Origin: Hyphomicrobium_A sp963812795
GTDB lineage: Bacteria > Pseudomonadota > Alphaproteobacteria > Rhizobiales > Hyphomicrobiaceae
DNA length: 64,000 bases
Assembly (NCBI GenBank): GCA_963812795.1
Contig: CAWEWG010000008.1
Coordinates: 62,001-126,000 of the forward strand
Reading direction: 5' to 3'
Part shown: positions 26,585-35,218 of the stretch, in pieces
Position numbering within the stretch: position 1 is the stretch's first letter
How the letters are laid out: each line of letters starts with the position of its first letter
Made by a program: the position numbers and the translations under genes
Notes under the pieces: model-generated
Databases searched by the model: none
What the model was told of the DNA's origin: nothing
The model's input: only the letters and a program-made list of their open reading frames with translations

Positions 26585-28183
26585 CTACAGCGGCACGGAG
26601 ATGATGGCCCGCAGGCCGCCCATCGAGCTTTCGCCTAGCGTGATGTCGCCGCCGTGGCTCTTGGCGATGTCGCGCGCGATGGCAAGGCCGAGCCCGGTGT
26701 TGCCCTCGTCCTGGTTGCGCGCGTGATCGAGCCGGTAGAACGGCTTGAACACGTTGGCGCGCTCTGCCTCGGGGATGCCTGGGCCGTTGTCGTCGACCTC
26801 GATGCGCACCCACTGCCCCTCGACGGCGCCGCGGATGATGATTTGATCACCGAACCGCGCCGCATTGGAGACGAGATTGGTGATGGCGCGCTTGAACGCC
26901 TGGCGCTTGAGCGGCAGCACCAGCTCCTCGCGCCGCTTGCGCAGCTTGAGCTCGATCGGCGTGCCGAAGTACTGGCCCTCGTCCTGCACCTCCTGCAGCA
27001 GCTCGCGCAGGTTGGTCGGCGCTGATTCTTCGCCGCCGTCGCCCTTGGCGAAGGCGAGATAGTCCTCGAGCATGTCCTGCATCTCGCGCACATCCGCCTG
27101 CAGCGACTGCGCCTCGGGCGTGTCGCCGAGCAGCGCCAGCTCCAGCTTGAAGCGCGTGAGAATTGTGCGCAGGTCGTGGCTGACGCCGGCGAGCATGGTC
27201 GTGCGCTGCTCGACATGCGTCATGATGCGGTCGCGCATCTCCAGGAAGGCGGTTGCCGCCTGGCGAACCTCGCGAGCGCCGCGCGGGCGGAAATCGTCCG
27301 GCACCTTGCGGCCCTTGCCGAAAGCGTCGGCGGCCTCGGCAAGCCGCAAGATCGGGCGGATCTGATTGCGCAGGAAGAGAATGGCGACAGTCAGCAGGAT
27401 CACCGACGAGCCGATCATCCACAACAGGAAGATGTGCGAGTTGGACGCATACGTCTGCGAGCGCGTGGCGACGAAGCGCAGGATGGCGTTCTCCAGCTTC
27501 ACGCGAATTTCGACGTGCCGCGACTGGCCGACGGTGTCGATCCAGAATGGCCGCTGTACCTGGCGGCGGATCTCGTCCGACAGCGCACGGTCGAGCAGGG
27601 CGAAGAACGGCTTGGGGCGGGGCGCTGGCAAATCGGCAGGCGGCAGCACCTGCATCGACAGATTGAGCCGATCGCGCGCCATCTCGATGAGCTGGCTGTA
27701 CTCGTCCTTCTTCGGGTACTCCTCGTAGATGTCGATGACAGCGGCGATGTCGCGCGCCGTCGCCTCCGACAGGCGCCGCGTCACCGCCTGCCAATGGCGC
27801 TCCATGAACACGAAGGCGACGACACCCTCGAGCACGACGATGGGGGCGATGATGATGATCAGCGCGCGGGCGTAGAGGCCCTTCGGCAGCACGTCGGCGA
27901 GCCAACCGCCGATGAGCTGCATGTTGCGGTGGTGGGTCTTGGCGAACCATGTCGTGAAGGCGCGCAGCCAAGGCGGCTGCTCGGGCAACTGCTGCCACAA
28001 CTTGCGTAGCGGGGCGGGGACGTAGAAATCGCTGCGCCTGGGCAGGCGCCAGTACCGCCAGTGCAGGCGCGCCAACGGCAAGCGACGCAGGCGCTGCCAC
28101 AGCGCGGCGGAGACGAAAACGAACGGCGCTCTGGCTCGTCGCCTCGGGCGAGCATCAACCGACTTCAAGATCCGGCGGATCAA
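26585..28183 (-). CDS. EnvZ-type sensor histidine kinase
   Basis: A 532-residue inner-membrane kinase. An unusually long Arg-rich N-terminus (about 100 residues) precedes the first helix (LIIIIAPIVVLEGVVAFVFM). A periplasmic sensor region of about 140 residues and the second helix (FLLWMIGSSVILLTVAILFL) follow. Then come HAMP, the phosphoacceptor H336 in GVSHDLRTILTRF, the N box NLVSNAARFG and G boxes DDNGPGIP and GNTGLGLAIA. The TTG start overlaps the stop of the response regulator gene (TTGA). It is the cognate kinase of the PetR-like regulator by position. Confidence 0.9.
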   Translation of the reverse strand: MIRRILKSVDARPRRRARAPFVFVSAALWQRLRRLPLARLHWRYWRLPRRSDFYVPAPLRKLWQQLPEQPPWLRAFTTWFAKTHHRNMQLIGGWLADVLPKGLYARALIIIIAPIVVLEGVVAFVFMERHWQAVTRRLSEATARDIAAVIDIYEEYPKKDEYSQLIEMARDRLNLSMQVLPPADLPAPRPKPFFALLDRALSDEIRRQVQRPFWIDTVGQSRHVEIRVKLENAILRFVATRSQTYASNSHIFLLWMIGSSVILLTVAILFLRNQIRPILRLAEAADAFGKGRKVPDDFRPRGAREVRQAATAFLEMRDRIMTHVEQRTTMLAGVSHDLRTILTRFKLELALLGDTPEAQSLQADVREMQDMLEDYLAFAKGDGGEESAPTNLRELLQEVQDEGQYFGTPIELKLRKRREELVLPLKRQAFKRAITNLVSNAARFGDQIIIRGAVEGQWVRIEVDDNGPGIPEAERANVFKPFYRLDHARNQDEGNTGLGLAIARDIAKSHGGDITLGESSMGGLRAIISVPL

Positions 28184-28890
28184 TCCGAATAGAGAATATA
28201 CCCTTTGCCGCGCACTGTCTGGAGGTACACGGGATTGGAGGGGTCGGTCTCGATTTTCCGCCGCAGACGGTTGATTTGCACGTCGATCGCCCGGTCGCTG
28301 CCGGTGGAATCCTCCGGCGCCAGCTCATGGCGCGGGATGGGCATGCCGATGCGCTGGGCGAACATCCGCAACAGATCGCGCTCGCGCTCGGTAAGCTTGA
28401 CGGTCTCGTCGTGGTGCTTCAGCTCGCCGCGCGAGACATGGAACACGTGATTGCCGAGGCGCACCTCTTCGCTGGGGCCCGAGGCACCCGAGGCGCGGCG
28501 CAGGATGTTGCGCAGGCGCAGCAGCAATTCGCGCGGCTCGAAGGGTTTGGGCAGGTAGTCGTCGACGCCCGCCTCGAGACCTTCGATACGGTGCTCGGGA
28601 TCAGAGCGTGCGGTGAGCATGCAGATCGGGATGGAGCGCGTTGCCTTCAACTCGCGCGCGAGGTCGAGGCCGTTCTCGCCGGGCATCATCACGTCGAGCA
28701 GCACGGCATCGAACTCGAGCCCGCGCATGCCGGCGCGGGCCGACGCTGCATCTTGCGCCGTCGTCACGCGGAATCCCTGCTCCGACAAGTAGCGTCCGAG
28801 GAGGTCGCGGATCTTCTGATCGTCGTCGACGATGAGCACGTGCGGCGCGTTGTCGGGAAGCGGTGCGCTCGCGACCTTTGCAGCTCTCAT
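28180..28890 (-). CDS. petR: OmpR-family response regulator, PetR-like
   Basis: A 236-residue regulator. The receiver has the acidic pocket VDDDQ, phosphoacceptor D66 in LLDVMMPGENGLD and K115 in LPKPFEP. The winged-helix output ends in RAIDVQINRLRRKIE and the classic VRGKGYILYSD. The order MarR regulator, response regulator, kinase matches the petP-petR locus described in Rhodobacter capsulatus, where both proteins are needed for cytochrome bc1 gene expression. No petABC genes are in this window. The symbol rests on gene order and family. Confidence 0.85.
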   Translation of the reverse strand: MRAAKVASAPLPDNAPHVLIVDDDQKIRDLLGRYLSEQGFRVTTAQDAASARAGMRGLEFDAVLLDVMMPGENGLDLARELKATRSIPICMLTARSDPEHRIEGLEAGVDDYLPKPFEPRELLLRLRNILRRASGASGPSEEVRLGNHVFHVSRGELKHHDETVKLTERERDLLRMFAQRIGMPIPRHELAPEDSTGSDRAIDVQINRLRRKIETDPSNPVYLQTVRGKGYILYSD

Positions 28891-28920
28891 GTGTGCCCCT
28901 TGTCTATAAGTCTCGCGCCA

Positions 28921-29496
28921 CTAAGCGCGCGTGGCGGATACGATCTTTACCAGCGCCTCCACGCGCGGGCGATCCAACTCCGTAATCATGGCAAAAAGGA
29001 AGCGGCGTGCAAACTCTGCCGCTCCGGGGCCCGCTTTGGCCAGGGCGCCTTCGATATGCTGGACCTGCTGCGCGGTGAGCTTTTCTGAAAGTCGCCCGCC
29101 CTTGGCGGTAACGAACAGGCGCCGCTCGCGCCGGTCGTCGTTGCCCGCGCGTTGCATAATGAAGCCTTTATCGATGAGCTGCTTCAGGACGCGGGCAAGG
29201 CTTTGCTTGGTGATCTTGAGGATGTCGAGAAGGTCGGCGACGCGCAGGCCGGGATTGCGGTGCACGAAGTGGAGGACGCGATGATGCGCACGGCCGAAGC
29301 CGTACTCCTCGAGCACCGCATCGGCGCCGCCGGTGAAATCGCGATAGGCAAAGAACAAGAGCTCCATGCAGGCGACGAGCTCGGCGTGCGAGGCATCTTC
29401 CTGGGGCGCACGCGCGGGCTCGGCAGTGCCGGCAGCAGCGGCGTTGGAGCGCGACATGCGGCGGACCGCAACGCTGTCGGACGTTATGTCAGTCAT
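28921..29496 (-). CDS. petP: MarR-family regulator, PetP-like
   Basis: A 191-residue winged-helix protein. The region ELLFFAYRDFTGGADAVLEE, YGFGRAHHRVLHFVHRNPGL, VADLLDILKITKQSLARVLK and the wing RRERRLFVTAKG follows the MarR fold. It has an N-terminal extension of about 35 residues without structure. The gene directly precedes the PetR-like regulator (30-base gap). A perfect dyad, AGTCA-TGT-TGACT, covers its start codon, suggesting autoregulation. Confidence 0.82.
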   Translation of the reverse strand: MTDITSDSVAVRRMSRSNAAAAGTAEPARAPQEDASHAELVACMELLFFAYRDFTGGADAVLEEYGFGRAHHRVLHFVHRNPGLRVADLLDILKITKQSLARVLKQLIDKGFIMQRAGNDDRRERRLFVTAKGGRLSEKLTAQQVQHIEGALAKAGPGAAEFARRFLFAMITELDRPRVEALVKIVSATRA

Positions 29497-29537
29497 GTTG
29501 ACTTATTTGGCCCCGATTGTTAGTCATGGCAAGTCAT
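29491..29537. promoter_or_regulatory. AGTCA dyad and direct repeats at the petP start
   Basis: AGTCATGTTGACT (29491-29503) is a perfect inverted repeat with a 3-base centre that includes the petP start codon. Two further AGTCAT copies stand at 29522-29527 and 29532-29537, exactly 10 bases apart. The cluster is a candidate operator for PetP itself or for the divergent ilvE promoter. The repeats are seen; the binder is inferred. Confidence 0.45.
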
Positions 29538-29691
29538 TTTCAGCGAGCGATCGGCGCGTTCACGCGCGCGGTAGGGCCAGAAACGACCAATGCGGGGGGC
29601 TGGATCACCAGCAACGATACCCGGTGTGGTTTCTGTCATCGGCCTGCCTTAAGTAGCGATCTTCACGCGAAAGTCCACGGAGAGAGAGCGT

Positions 29692-30589
29692 ATGTCCGGG
29701 CCAACACCTTTTCACGATCGTGACGGCTTTATTTGGCTCGACGGCAAGATGGTTCCGTGGCGCGAGGCGAACATTCACATCCTCACCCACGCACTACACT
29801 ACGGCAGCGGCGTATTCGAAGGCGTGCGCGCCTACAACGGCGCCATCTTCAAGCTTTCGGAGCACTCGCAGCGGTTGATCGACAGCGCCAAAGCGCTCGA
29901 TTTCGAGGTGCCGTACACGGTGGCGCAGATCGATCAGATTTGCCGCGACGTCGTTGAGGCGAACAAGTTGTCGGACTGCTACATCCGCCCCATCGCCTGG
30001 CGCGGCTCGCGAGCAGATCGGCGTATCGGCGCAAGCGACCAAAATCCATCTCGCAGTCGCAGCATGGGAGTGGGGCTCCTACTTCCCCATGGAGCAGCGG
30101 CTGAAGGGCATTCGTCTGACGATGGCGAAGTATCGTCGTCCCGACCCGCTGACGGCGCCTTCCAAAAGCAAGGCCGCGGGCCTCTACATGATCTGCACGG
30201 TGGAGAAACACCGCGCCGAGCATGCCGGCTTCGCCGATGCGCTGATGCTCGACTGGCGCGGCCGCATCGCCGAATGCACCGGCGCCAACATCTTCCTCAT
30301 CAAGGATGGCGTCATCCACACGCCCGATCCGGACTGCTTCCTCGACGGCATCACCCGCCGCACGGTCATCGAGCTCGCCAAGAAGCGCGGGTACCAGGTG
30401 ATCGAGCGGACGATCATGCCGGAGGAGCTGAAGGATTTCTCCGAGGTGTTCGTCACCGGCACCGCCGCCGAGGTGACGCCGGTGTCGGGAATTGGCGACA
30501 TCACCTACAAACCGGGGCAGATCACGGAGAACCTGCTGAACGACTATATGGCGGCCGTGCAGGAGCCGGCCCGCAAGGCGGCCGAATAA
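29692..30589 (+). pseudogene. ilvE: Branched-chain amino acid aminotransferase gene, frameshifted
   Basis: A PLP-dependent class IV aminotransferase (final step of Leu/Ile/Val synthesis) split by one extra base. Frame 1 (ATG 29692) encodes DGFIWLDGKMVPWREANIHI to YIRPIAWRGS. The next frame continues EQIGVSAQATKIHLAVAAWE to the normal C-terminus, including the PLP-phosphate and signature region GFADALMLDWRGRIAECTGA and EVFVTGTAAEVTPV. Removing one base near 30007-30011 (TCGCGAG) gives WRGSEQIGVSAQ and a full 298-residue enzyme. There is no other damage. A sequencing error is at least as likely as a real pseudogene, because the enzyme is normally needed. Confidence 0.85.
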
Positions 30590-30773
30590 ATCCACAGGGG
30601 ATGGCTCGGCGGCCGCCGGTTCGCGCGGCCTTCCTGCAAGGCACGCCTATGCAAGGCGTGGCCACAACGGCACACCCTGATGCAGGTCGTGCACTGAGAT
30701 TTCGCCATTTGATTGCAAGCGCCGCGTCCCTCCCACACACTGTGGCAGGGTTGAGATGCATCGGGGCAATGAG

Positions 30774-31046
30774 ATGCAGCGCTTTGGGTTGATGGTAATG
30801 ACGTTGGCCGCCGCGGTTGCCGTGGCGCCGGACTTCGCCCGCGCTCAGGAAGGCCCCGGCGGCCTCATCAATCCGGGGCGCGACTGCCAGACCATTCGCA
30901 CCTGCAACTTCAGCCGAAGCGGATCTTACCGCGGCTGCCTATCGAGCTATAGCTGCCGCGTCTGCCGCTTTGTGAAGGTCTCGTGCAAGGGTCTGCGAGG
31001 CGGCTCATGCCAGAAGCTGCGCTGCGGCTGGGGCGGCGTCAGCTAA
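30774..31046 (+). CDS. Small exported cysteine-rich protein
   Basis: A 90-residue protein with a signal peptide (LMVMTLAAAVAVAPDFARAQ). The mature part of about 65 residues has eight cysteines (from RDCQTIRTCNF to KLRCGW), enough for four disulfides, and is rich in Arg, Ser and Gly. It resembles no family I can name. ATG 30774 begins the signal peptide. Likely periplasmic or secreted. Confidence 0.6.
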   Translation: MQRFGLMVMTLAAAVAVAPDFARAQEGPGGLINPGRDCQTIRTCNFSRSGSYRGCLSSYSCRVCRFVKVSCKGLRGGSCQKLRCGWGGVS

Positions 31047-31063
31047 GAGCGCGCACCACTCAA

Positions 31064-31306
31064 TCAATTGCGTGAAAACAGAGCCTGCCCGACGGCGGCG
31101 CAGAACGCGGCAACCGCTGCGCCGAAGGTCATCAGCGCTACTGGCGTAGGCGAGTGGCCGATGGCGGCGCCGATACCGGCTGCCGCGGCCATCCAGAACA
31201 ACGCGGGAAACAGCGCCACGACGAGCAGGCCGATGAACTGATGCGTGGCATCATCATTCGTGAGGCGGCGGGCGACGGCATGCGTGTGGTTCGCGGCGAT
31301 CTGCAT
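31064..31306 (-). CDS. Small hypothetical membrane protein
   Basis: An 80-residue protein with two predicted membrane helices (FIGLLVVALFPALFWMAAAA and VALMTFGAAVAAFCAAVG) after a polar N-terminus. GGAG lies 8 bases before the ATG. It converges on the cysteine-rich gene with 17 bases between stops. Function unknown. Confidence 0.55.
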   Translation of the reverse strand: MQIAANHTHAVARRLTNDDATHQFIGLLVVALFPALFWMAAAAGIGAAIGHSPTPVALMTFGAAVAAFCAAVGQALFSRN

Positions 31307-31504
31307 GCAGGTAACTCCGGGCGTTCGGCTCTGATGCGCCGACGCTAGGCGGCGATCCTGAACGACACGCTAACGTCGACGAATGGCGCAAAGTTGCACG
31401 CAATCAGGGTTAACTCGCGGTGACGAAGGTGTTCGCGCTGGCACAACGGAGCGGCGCGGGGTATCGCGGACGGACGAATTGCACGAGGCGGCGGGCGGCG
31501 AGGA

Positions 31505-33157
31505 ATGGCAGTCAGGGCGACGAAAGCAGGCGATACCGACGTCGTCATCATCGGGGCGGGGCACAACGGTCTGACGTGCGCCGCCTATCTGGCAGCGGCC
31601 GGCTTGAGGGTCGTCGTGCTGGAGCAGAACCACGTGGTCGGCGGCGCGGCGGTGACCGAGGAATTCCATCCCGGCTTTCGCAACTCGGTTGCCGCCTACA
31701 CGGTGAGCCTGCTCAATCCGAAGGTCATCGCCGATCTCGAGCTGGCGAAGTACGGCCTCAAGATCGTCGAGCGTCCGGCGGCGAACTTCTGGCCGGTGGA
31801 CGACACGCGCTATCTCTTGATGCGCGGTGGACTGGCCGAGCGGCAGGCCGCGGTCGCCCAGTTCTCAGCGCGCGATGCGGAACGGCTCCCTGCCTACGAC
31901 GCCATGCTTGAGCGCGCCGCCGACGTGCTGCGCGACCTCGTGCTGCAGACGCCTCCCAACGCCGGCGGCGGCATCGCCGAGCTGATCAAGGGCGGCAGGC
32001 TCGGGCGGCGCCTGGTGCGCCTCGATGTCGATGAGAAGCGCACGCTGCTCGACCTGTTCACGCGCAGCGCCGCCGACTTCCTCGACGGTTGGTTCGAGAG
32101 CGACGTCGTCAAGGGCGCCTTCGCCTTCGACGAAATCGTCGGCAACTACGCTGCGCCGTCCACCCCGGGCACGGCCTACGTTCTGCTGCACCACTGCTTC
32201 GGCGAGGTAAACGGCAAGCGCGGCGCGTGGGGTCACACCATCGGCGGCATGGGCGCGATCACGCAGGCGATGGCCGCGTCGGCGCGGCGGCGCGGCGTCG
32301 ACATTCGCACCGGTGCCAGGGTGCAGGAGATCATGACCGTCGACGGCGCCGCGACCGGCGTCGTGCTGTCGAGCGGCGAGGAGATTTTCGCGCGCGCCGT
32401 GGCGGCGAACGTAGGCCCGAAGCTGCTGTTCCGCGACATGCTGCCGGACAGCGCGGTGACGCCGGAGACGCGTGCACTGTTCACCGGCATGAAGACCGGG
32501 TCGGGCACCTTCCGCATGAACGTGGCGCTGAGCGAGTTGCCGGATTTCACGTGCCGCCCCGGCACCAATGCGCAGGATCACCACGGCTCGGGCATCGTCA
32601 TCGGCCCCTCGCTCGGCTATCTGGAGCGCGCCTATCTCGATGCGCGCATGACCGGCTGGTCGCGCGAGCCGGTGGTCGAGATGCTCATTCCATCGACGCT
32701 GGACGACACCCTGGCGCCGCCCGGCAAGCATGTGGCCAGCCTCTTCGTGCAGCACGTGGCGCCACACCTGCCCGAGGGGCGGAGCTGGGCCGACGTGCGC
32801 GAGAAGGAAGCCTTCGCCGACCTCGTCATCGACACGGTGACGCGTTATGCGCCCAATTTCGAGCGAGCGGTGATCGCCGCGCAGATCCTGTCGCCGCTCG
32901 ATATCGAGCAGCGCTTCGGCATGGTCGACGGCGACATCTTCCACGGCGCACTGTCGTTGGATCAGCTGTTCTCGGCGCGCCCGCGTCTCGGCTACGCCGA
33001 TTACCGGATGCCGATAGGCGGCCTTTACCTGTGCGGGTCGGGCGCGCATCCGGGCGGCGGCGTCACCGGCGCGCCGGGGCACAACGCGGCGCGCGAGATC
33101 ATCCGCGACTTCAAGGGTTGGCGGACACGCGGGCCATTCGTGCGCCAGCTCTGTTAG
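31505..33157 (+). CDS. Phytoene-desaturase-like FAD oxidoreductase (PYROXD2/CrtI superfamily)
   Basis: A 550-residue flavoprotein. The FAD dinucleotide motif VVIIGAGHNGLTCAAYLA is at residues 13-30, followed by VLEQNHVVGGAAVTEEFHPG. The C-terminal CrtI-type FAD block is LYLCGSGAHPGGGVTGAPGH. The internal helper stretch WGHTIGGMGAITQAMAASAR is typical of the PYROXD2-like branch rather than of carotenoid desaturases. No carotenoid genes are nearby, so a carotenoid role is not supported. The substrate is unknown. The stop overlaps the convergent pentapeptide gene by 4 bases. Confidence 0.85.
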   Translation: MAVRATKAGDTDVVIIGAGHNGLTCAAYLAAAGLRVVVLEQNHVVGGAAVTEEFHPGFRNSVAAYTVSLLNPKVIADLELAKYGLKIVERPAANFWPVDDTRYLLMRGGLAERQAAVAQFSARDAERLPAYDAMLERAADVLRDLVLQTPPNAGGGIAELIKGGRLGRRLVRLDVDEKRTLLDLFTRSAADFLDGWFESDVVKGAFAFDEIVGNYAAPSTPGTAYVLLHHCFGEVNGKRGAWGHTIGGMGAITQAMAASARRRGVDIRTGARVQEIMTVDGAATGVVLSSGEEIFARAVAANVGPKLLFRDMLPDSAVTPETRALFTGMKTGSGTFRMNVALSELPDFTCRPGTNAQDHHGSGIVIGPSLGYLERAYLDARMTGWSREPVVEMLIPSTLDDTLAPPGKHVASLFVQHVAPHLPEGRSWADVREKEAFADLVIDTVTRYAPNFERAVIAAQILSPLDIEQRFGMVDGDIFHGALSLDQLFSARPRLGYADYRMPIGGLYLCGSGAHPGGGVTGAPGHNAAREIIRDFKGWRTRGPFVRQLC

Positions 33158-33957
33158 TTGACGATCGCCCGCTCGCGGTTCTTCGCCTTGTCGAGGTTCT
33201 GCGCCTGATCCTCGCCCTTCATCTTGCCGATGCGGGCCGAGTTCAGATCGGCGCCGTCGAAGTTGGCGCCGGCAACGTTCGCATCGGTGAGATCGGCGGC
33301 GGCGAACTCGCCCTTGCGCAAGTTGGCGCCGGAAAGGTCGGCGCCACGCAGCGAGGCGAACTCCATGAACACGCGCTGCATGTTGGCGCCCTTGAAGGAC
33401 GCGCCGTCGAGCTTGGCGCCCTTGAAGGCGCCGCGCATCAGACCCATCGACTGGTTCTTCTCGTCTGCCGAGAGATCGGCGCCGTCGAATTTCGCCTTGG
33501 TGGCGCTGGCGTTGGTGAAGTCGGCAGCGACGTGGGCGCCGGTGAAGTCGGCGCCGTCGAGCTTGCCACCGCCGAACTGAGTAGCGAACAGGCTGGAGTT
33601 CTTCAGGTTGGCGCCGGTGAGATCGGACTTCAGCGCCCATGCCTGATCGAGAACGACGCCCTCGAGGTTGGCATTAGCGAGGTTGGCATTATTGATCCTC
33701 GCGGCTTGCAGCTTGGTGCGGCGCAGGTCCATGCCCGACAGGTCAAGGCCGTTGAGGCTCTTGCCGCTGAGGTCGAGCGTCTCTCCTGCCGGTAGCTTGG
33801 CGAGGGCGGCCTCCAGCTCCGCGCGGCTCATCATTGACTTGGTAAAAGCGTCGGAAGTGACGTCGAGGCCCATCATGTTCTGGGCCTGCGTCGCTCCTGT
33901 CATCAGGCCCGTCATCAGGATTGTAAACAGCAACGCCAGGCGTGCTAACGAGAGCAT
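33154..33957 (-). CDS. Exported pentapeptide-repeat protein
   Basis: A 267-residue protein with a signal peptide (LALLFTILMTGLMTGATQAQ). Tandem A(D/N)LXX repeats run from residue 75 almost to the end (LDLSGKSLNGLDLSGMDLRR, ANLANANLEG, ADLSGANLRKGEFAAADLTD), forming a right-handed beta-helix. One helical interruption sits near ADEKNQSMGLMRG. The ATG at 33957 has GGAGGAAGG upstream. Its export argues against a Qnr-type gyrase-protecting role. Confidence 0.85.
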   Translation of the reverse strand: MLSLARLALLFTILMTGLMTGATQAQNMMGLDVTSDAFTKSMMSRAELEAALAKLPAGETLDLSGKSLNGLDLSGMDLRRTKLQAARINNANLANANLEGVVLDQAWALKSDLTGANLKNSSLFATQFGGGKLDGADFTGAHVAADFTNASATKAKFDGADLSADEKNQSMGLMRGAFKGAKLDGASFKGANMQRVFMEFASLRGADLSGANLRKGEFAAADLTDANVAGANFDGADLNSARIGKMKGEDQAQNLDKAKNRERAIVN

Positions 33958-34082
33958 TGGACCTTCCTCCGTTTTTCTGGTGTACGAGGACAGCCGGCGG
34001 TCCGTTACCCCTGGCGGCGAAATTCTCCCGGCCCGAGCCGAGAAATTGCGGTGAACGGACATCTACTTCCGTGGAGCAAGCG

Positions 34083-34454
34083 ATGAAGTTAGGAGCAGTG
34101 ACACCCATCCTGCGCATATTCGACGAGGCCAAGGCGCGCGAGTTTTACATGGATTTTCTCGGCTTCACGGTCGATTTCGAGCACCGCTTCGGGCCGGACG
34201 CTCCCCTCTACATGCAGGTCTCGCGCGACGACTGCCGGTTGCACCTGTCGGAGCACCATGGCGATGCGAGCCCGGGCGCCAAGGTGCGCATAGCGATCGA
34301 TGATGTCGAGGCACTGCACGCCGAGCTCATCGGCAAGCGCTACAAGTATAACCGCCCAGGCATCGAGACGATGCCGTGGGGAGGGCGCGAGATGACGGCG
34401 CACGATCCGTTTCTCAACCGGCTCACATTCGTCGAGACGAAGGCGCCCGGGTAG
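34083..34454 (+). CDS. Glyoxalase/bleomycin-resistance superfamily protein
   Basis: A 123-residue VOC-fold protein: GAVTPILRIFDEAKAREFYM, DFLGFTVDFEHRFGPDAPLY, HLSEHHGDASPG and AHDPFLNRLTF follow the paired beta-alpha-beta-beta-beta layout. It resembles the bleomycin-binding branch more than lactoylglutathione lyase. Divergent from the pentapeptide gene and 7 bases ahead of arfB, so probably one transcript with it. The ligand is unknown. Confidence 0.8.
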   Translation: MKLGAVTPILRIFDEAKAREFYMDFLGFTVDFEHRFGPDAPLYMQVSRDDCRLHLSEHHGDASPGAKVRIAIDDVEALHAELIGKRYKYNRPGIETMPWGGREMTAHDPFLNRLTFVETKAPG

Positions 34455-34461
34455 CGAGGCC

Positions 34462-34890
34462 ATGGCGAGGATCCGCATCACCGACAACGTGACGCTCGAC
34501 GATGCCGAGCTGCAGGAGCGTTTCGTGCGCGCCTCCGGCCCGGGCGGGCAGAACGTCAACAAGGTGTCGACCGCGGTCGAGCTGCGTCTCGACGTGCGCG
34601 GCTCGTCCTCGCTGCCGGCCGAGGTGCGCCGGCGCCTCGAACGCCTTGCCGGGCGGCGCCTGACGGAAGAGGGCGTGCTCGTCATCCGCGCCGAGCGGTT
34701 CCGCACGCAGGAGCGCAATCGCGAGGACGCGCGCGAGAGATTGTTCGACCTGATCCGGCAGGCGGCAGTGGTGCCCAAGCGGCGCGTCGCCACGCGGCCC
34801 CCACGTGCCGCCAAGGAGCGCCGGCACGAGGCGAAGGCGAACCGCTCCAACGTCAAGCGGCTGCGCGGCTCGAAGATGGACGTCGACTAG
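34462..34890 (+). CDS. arfB: Alternative ribosome-rescue factor ArfB (YaeJ)
   Basis: A codon-independent peptidyl-tRNA hydrolase that rescues stalled ribosomes. The 142-residue protein has the GGQ motif (residues 28-30, in RASGPGGQNVNKVSTAVELR) and the basic C-terminal tail (PPRAAKERRHEAKANRSNVK) that enters the mRNA channel. It lacks the codon-recognition domains of release factors, as expected. Confidence 0.93.
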   Translation: MARIRITDNVTLDDAELQERFVRASGPGGQNVNKVSTAVELRLDVRGSSSLPAEVRRRLERLAGRRLTEEGVLVIRAERFRTQERNREDARERLFDLIRQAAVVPKRRVATRPPRAAKERRHEAKANRSNVKRLRGSKMDVD

Positions 34891-35218
34891 CGGAACCAGC
34901 CTCGAGCGAGGTGTCGACCAGTCGCAAGCGTGAAAACGAGCCCAATTCTAGGCGGCGCCTGGGAAATTCCGGTCCCACTCAGCGAGCGCAAAGCCGTCAG
35001 GCTGGCACGCCCGCGTAGCGCGAGCGTTGTAAATTGTCACAGGCGTGCGCCTCCGGCATTGTGCGGGCGGCGATTTTGAACCTATCGTCGGCCGGCGATG
35101 TTCCCTGTTGCAGCCGTCCTGCGTGAGCAGAGCGACAAATTTCTGCGCTACGGCCCGGATATGTTCGATTCGATTGTCGGGGACTATGCGCCAGGGACAA
35201 GATGAAGGGGCGATAGAG
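34891..35218. other. Intergenic stretch of about 330 bases
   Basis: I find no convincing gene. Open frames run through it on both strands but lack ribosome sites and protein character. The sequence just before 35219 supplies GAAGGGG as ribosome site for the next gene. No repeat or RNA structure was recognised. Confidence 0.5.

Noticed and set aside
31505..33157. Carotenoid (phytoene) desaturase
   Set aside because: The motifs fit the broader PYROXD2-like branch, and no crtB, crtE or related gene is near.
31865..33795. Long open frames on both strands opposing the FAD oxidoreductase and pentapeptide genes
   Set aside because: Shadow frames; the protein character is low-complexity Arg-rich and the true genes have clear motifs.
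33154..33957. Qnr-type quinolone-resistance protein
   Set aside because: A signal peptide places this pentapeptide-repeat protein outside the cytoplasm, away from gyrase.
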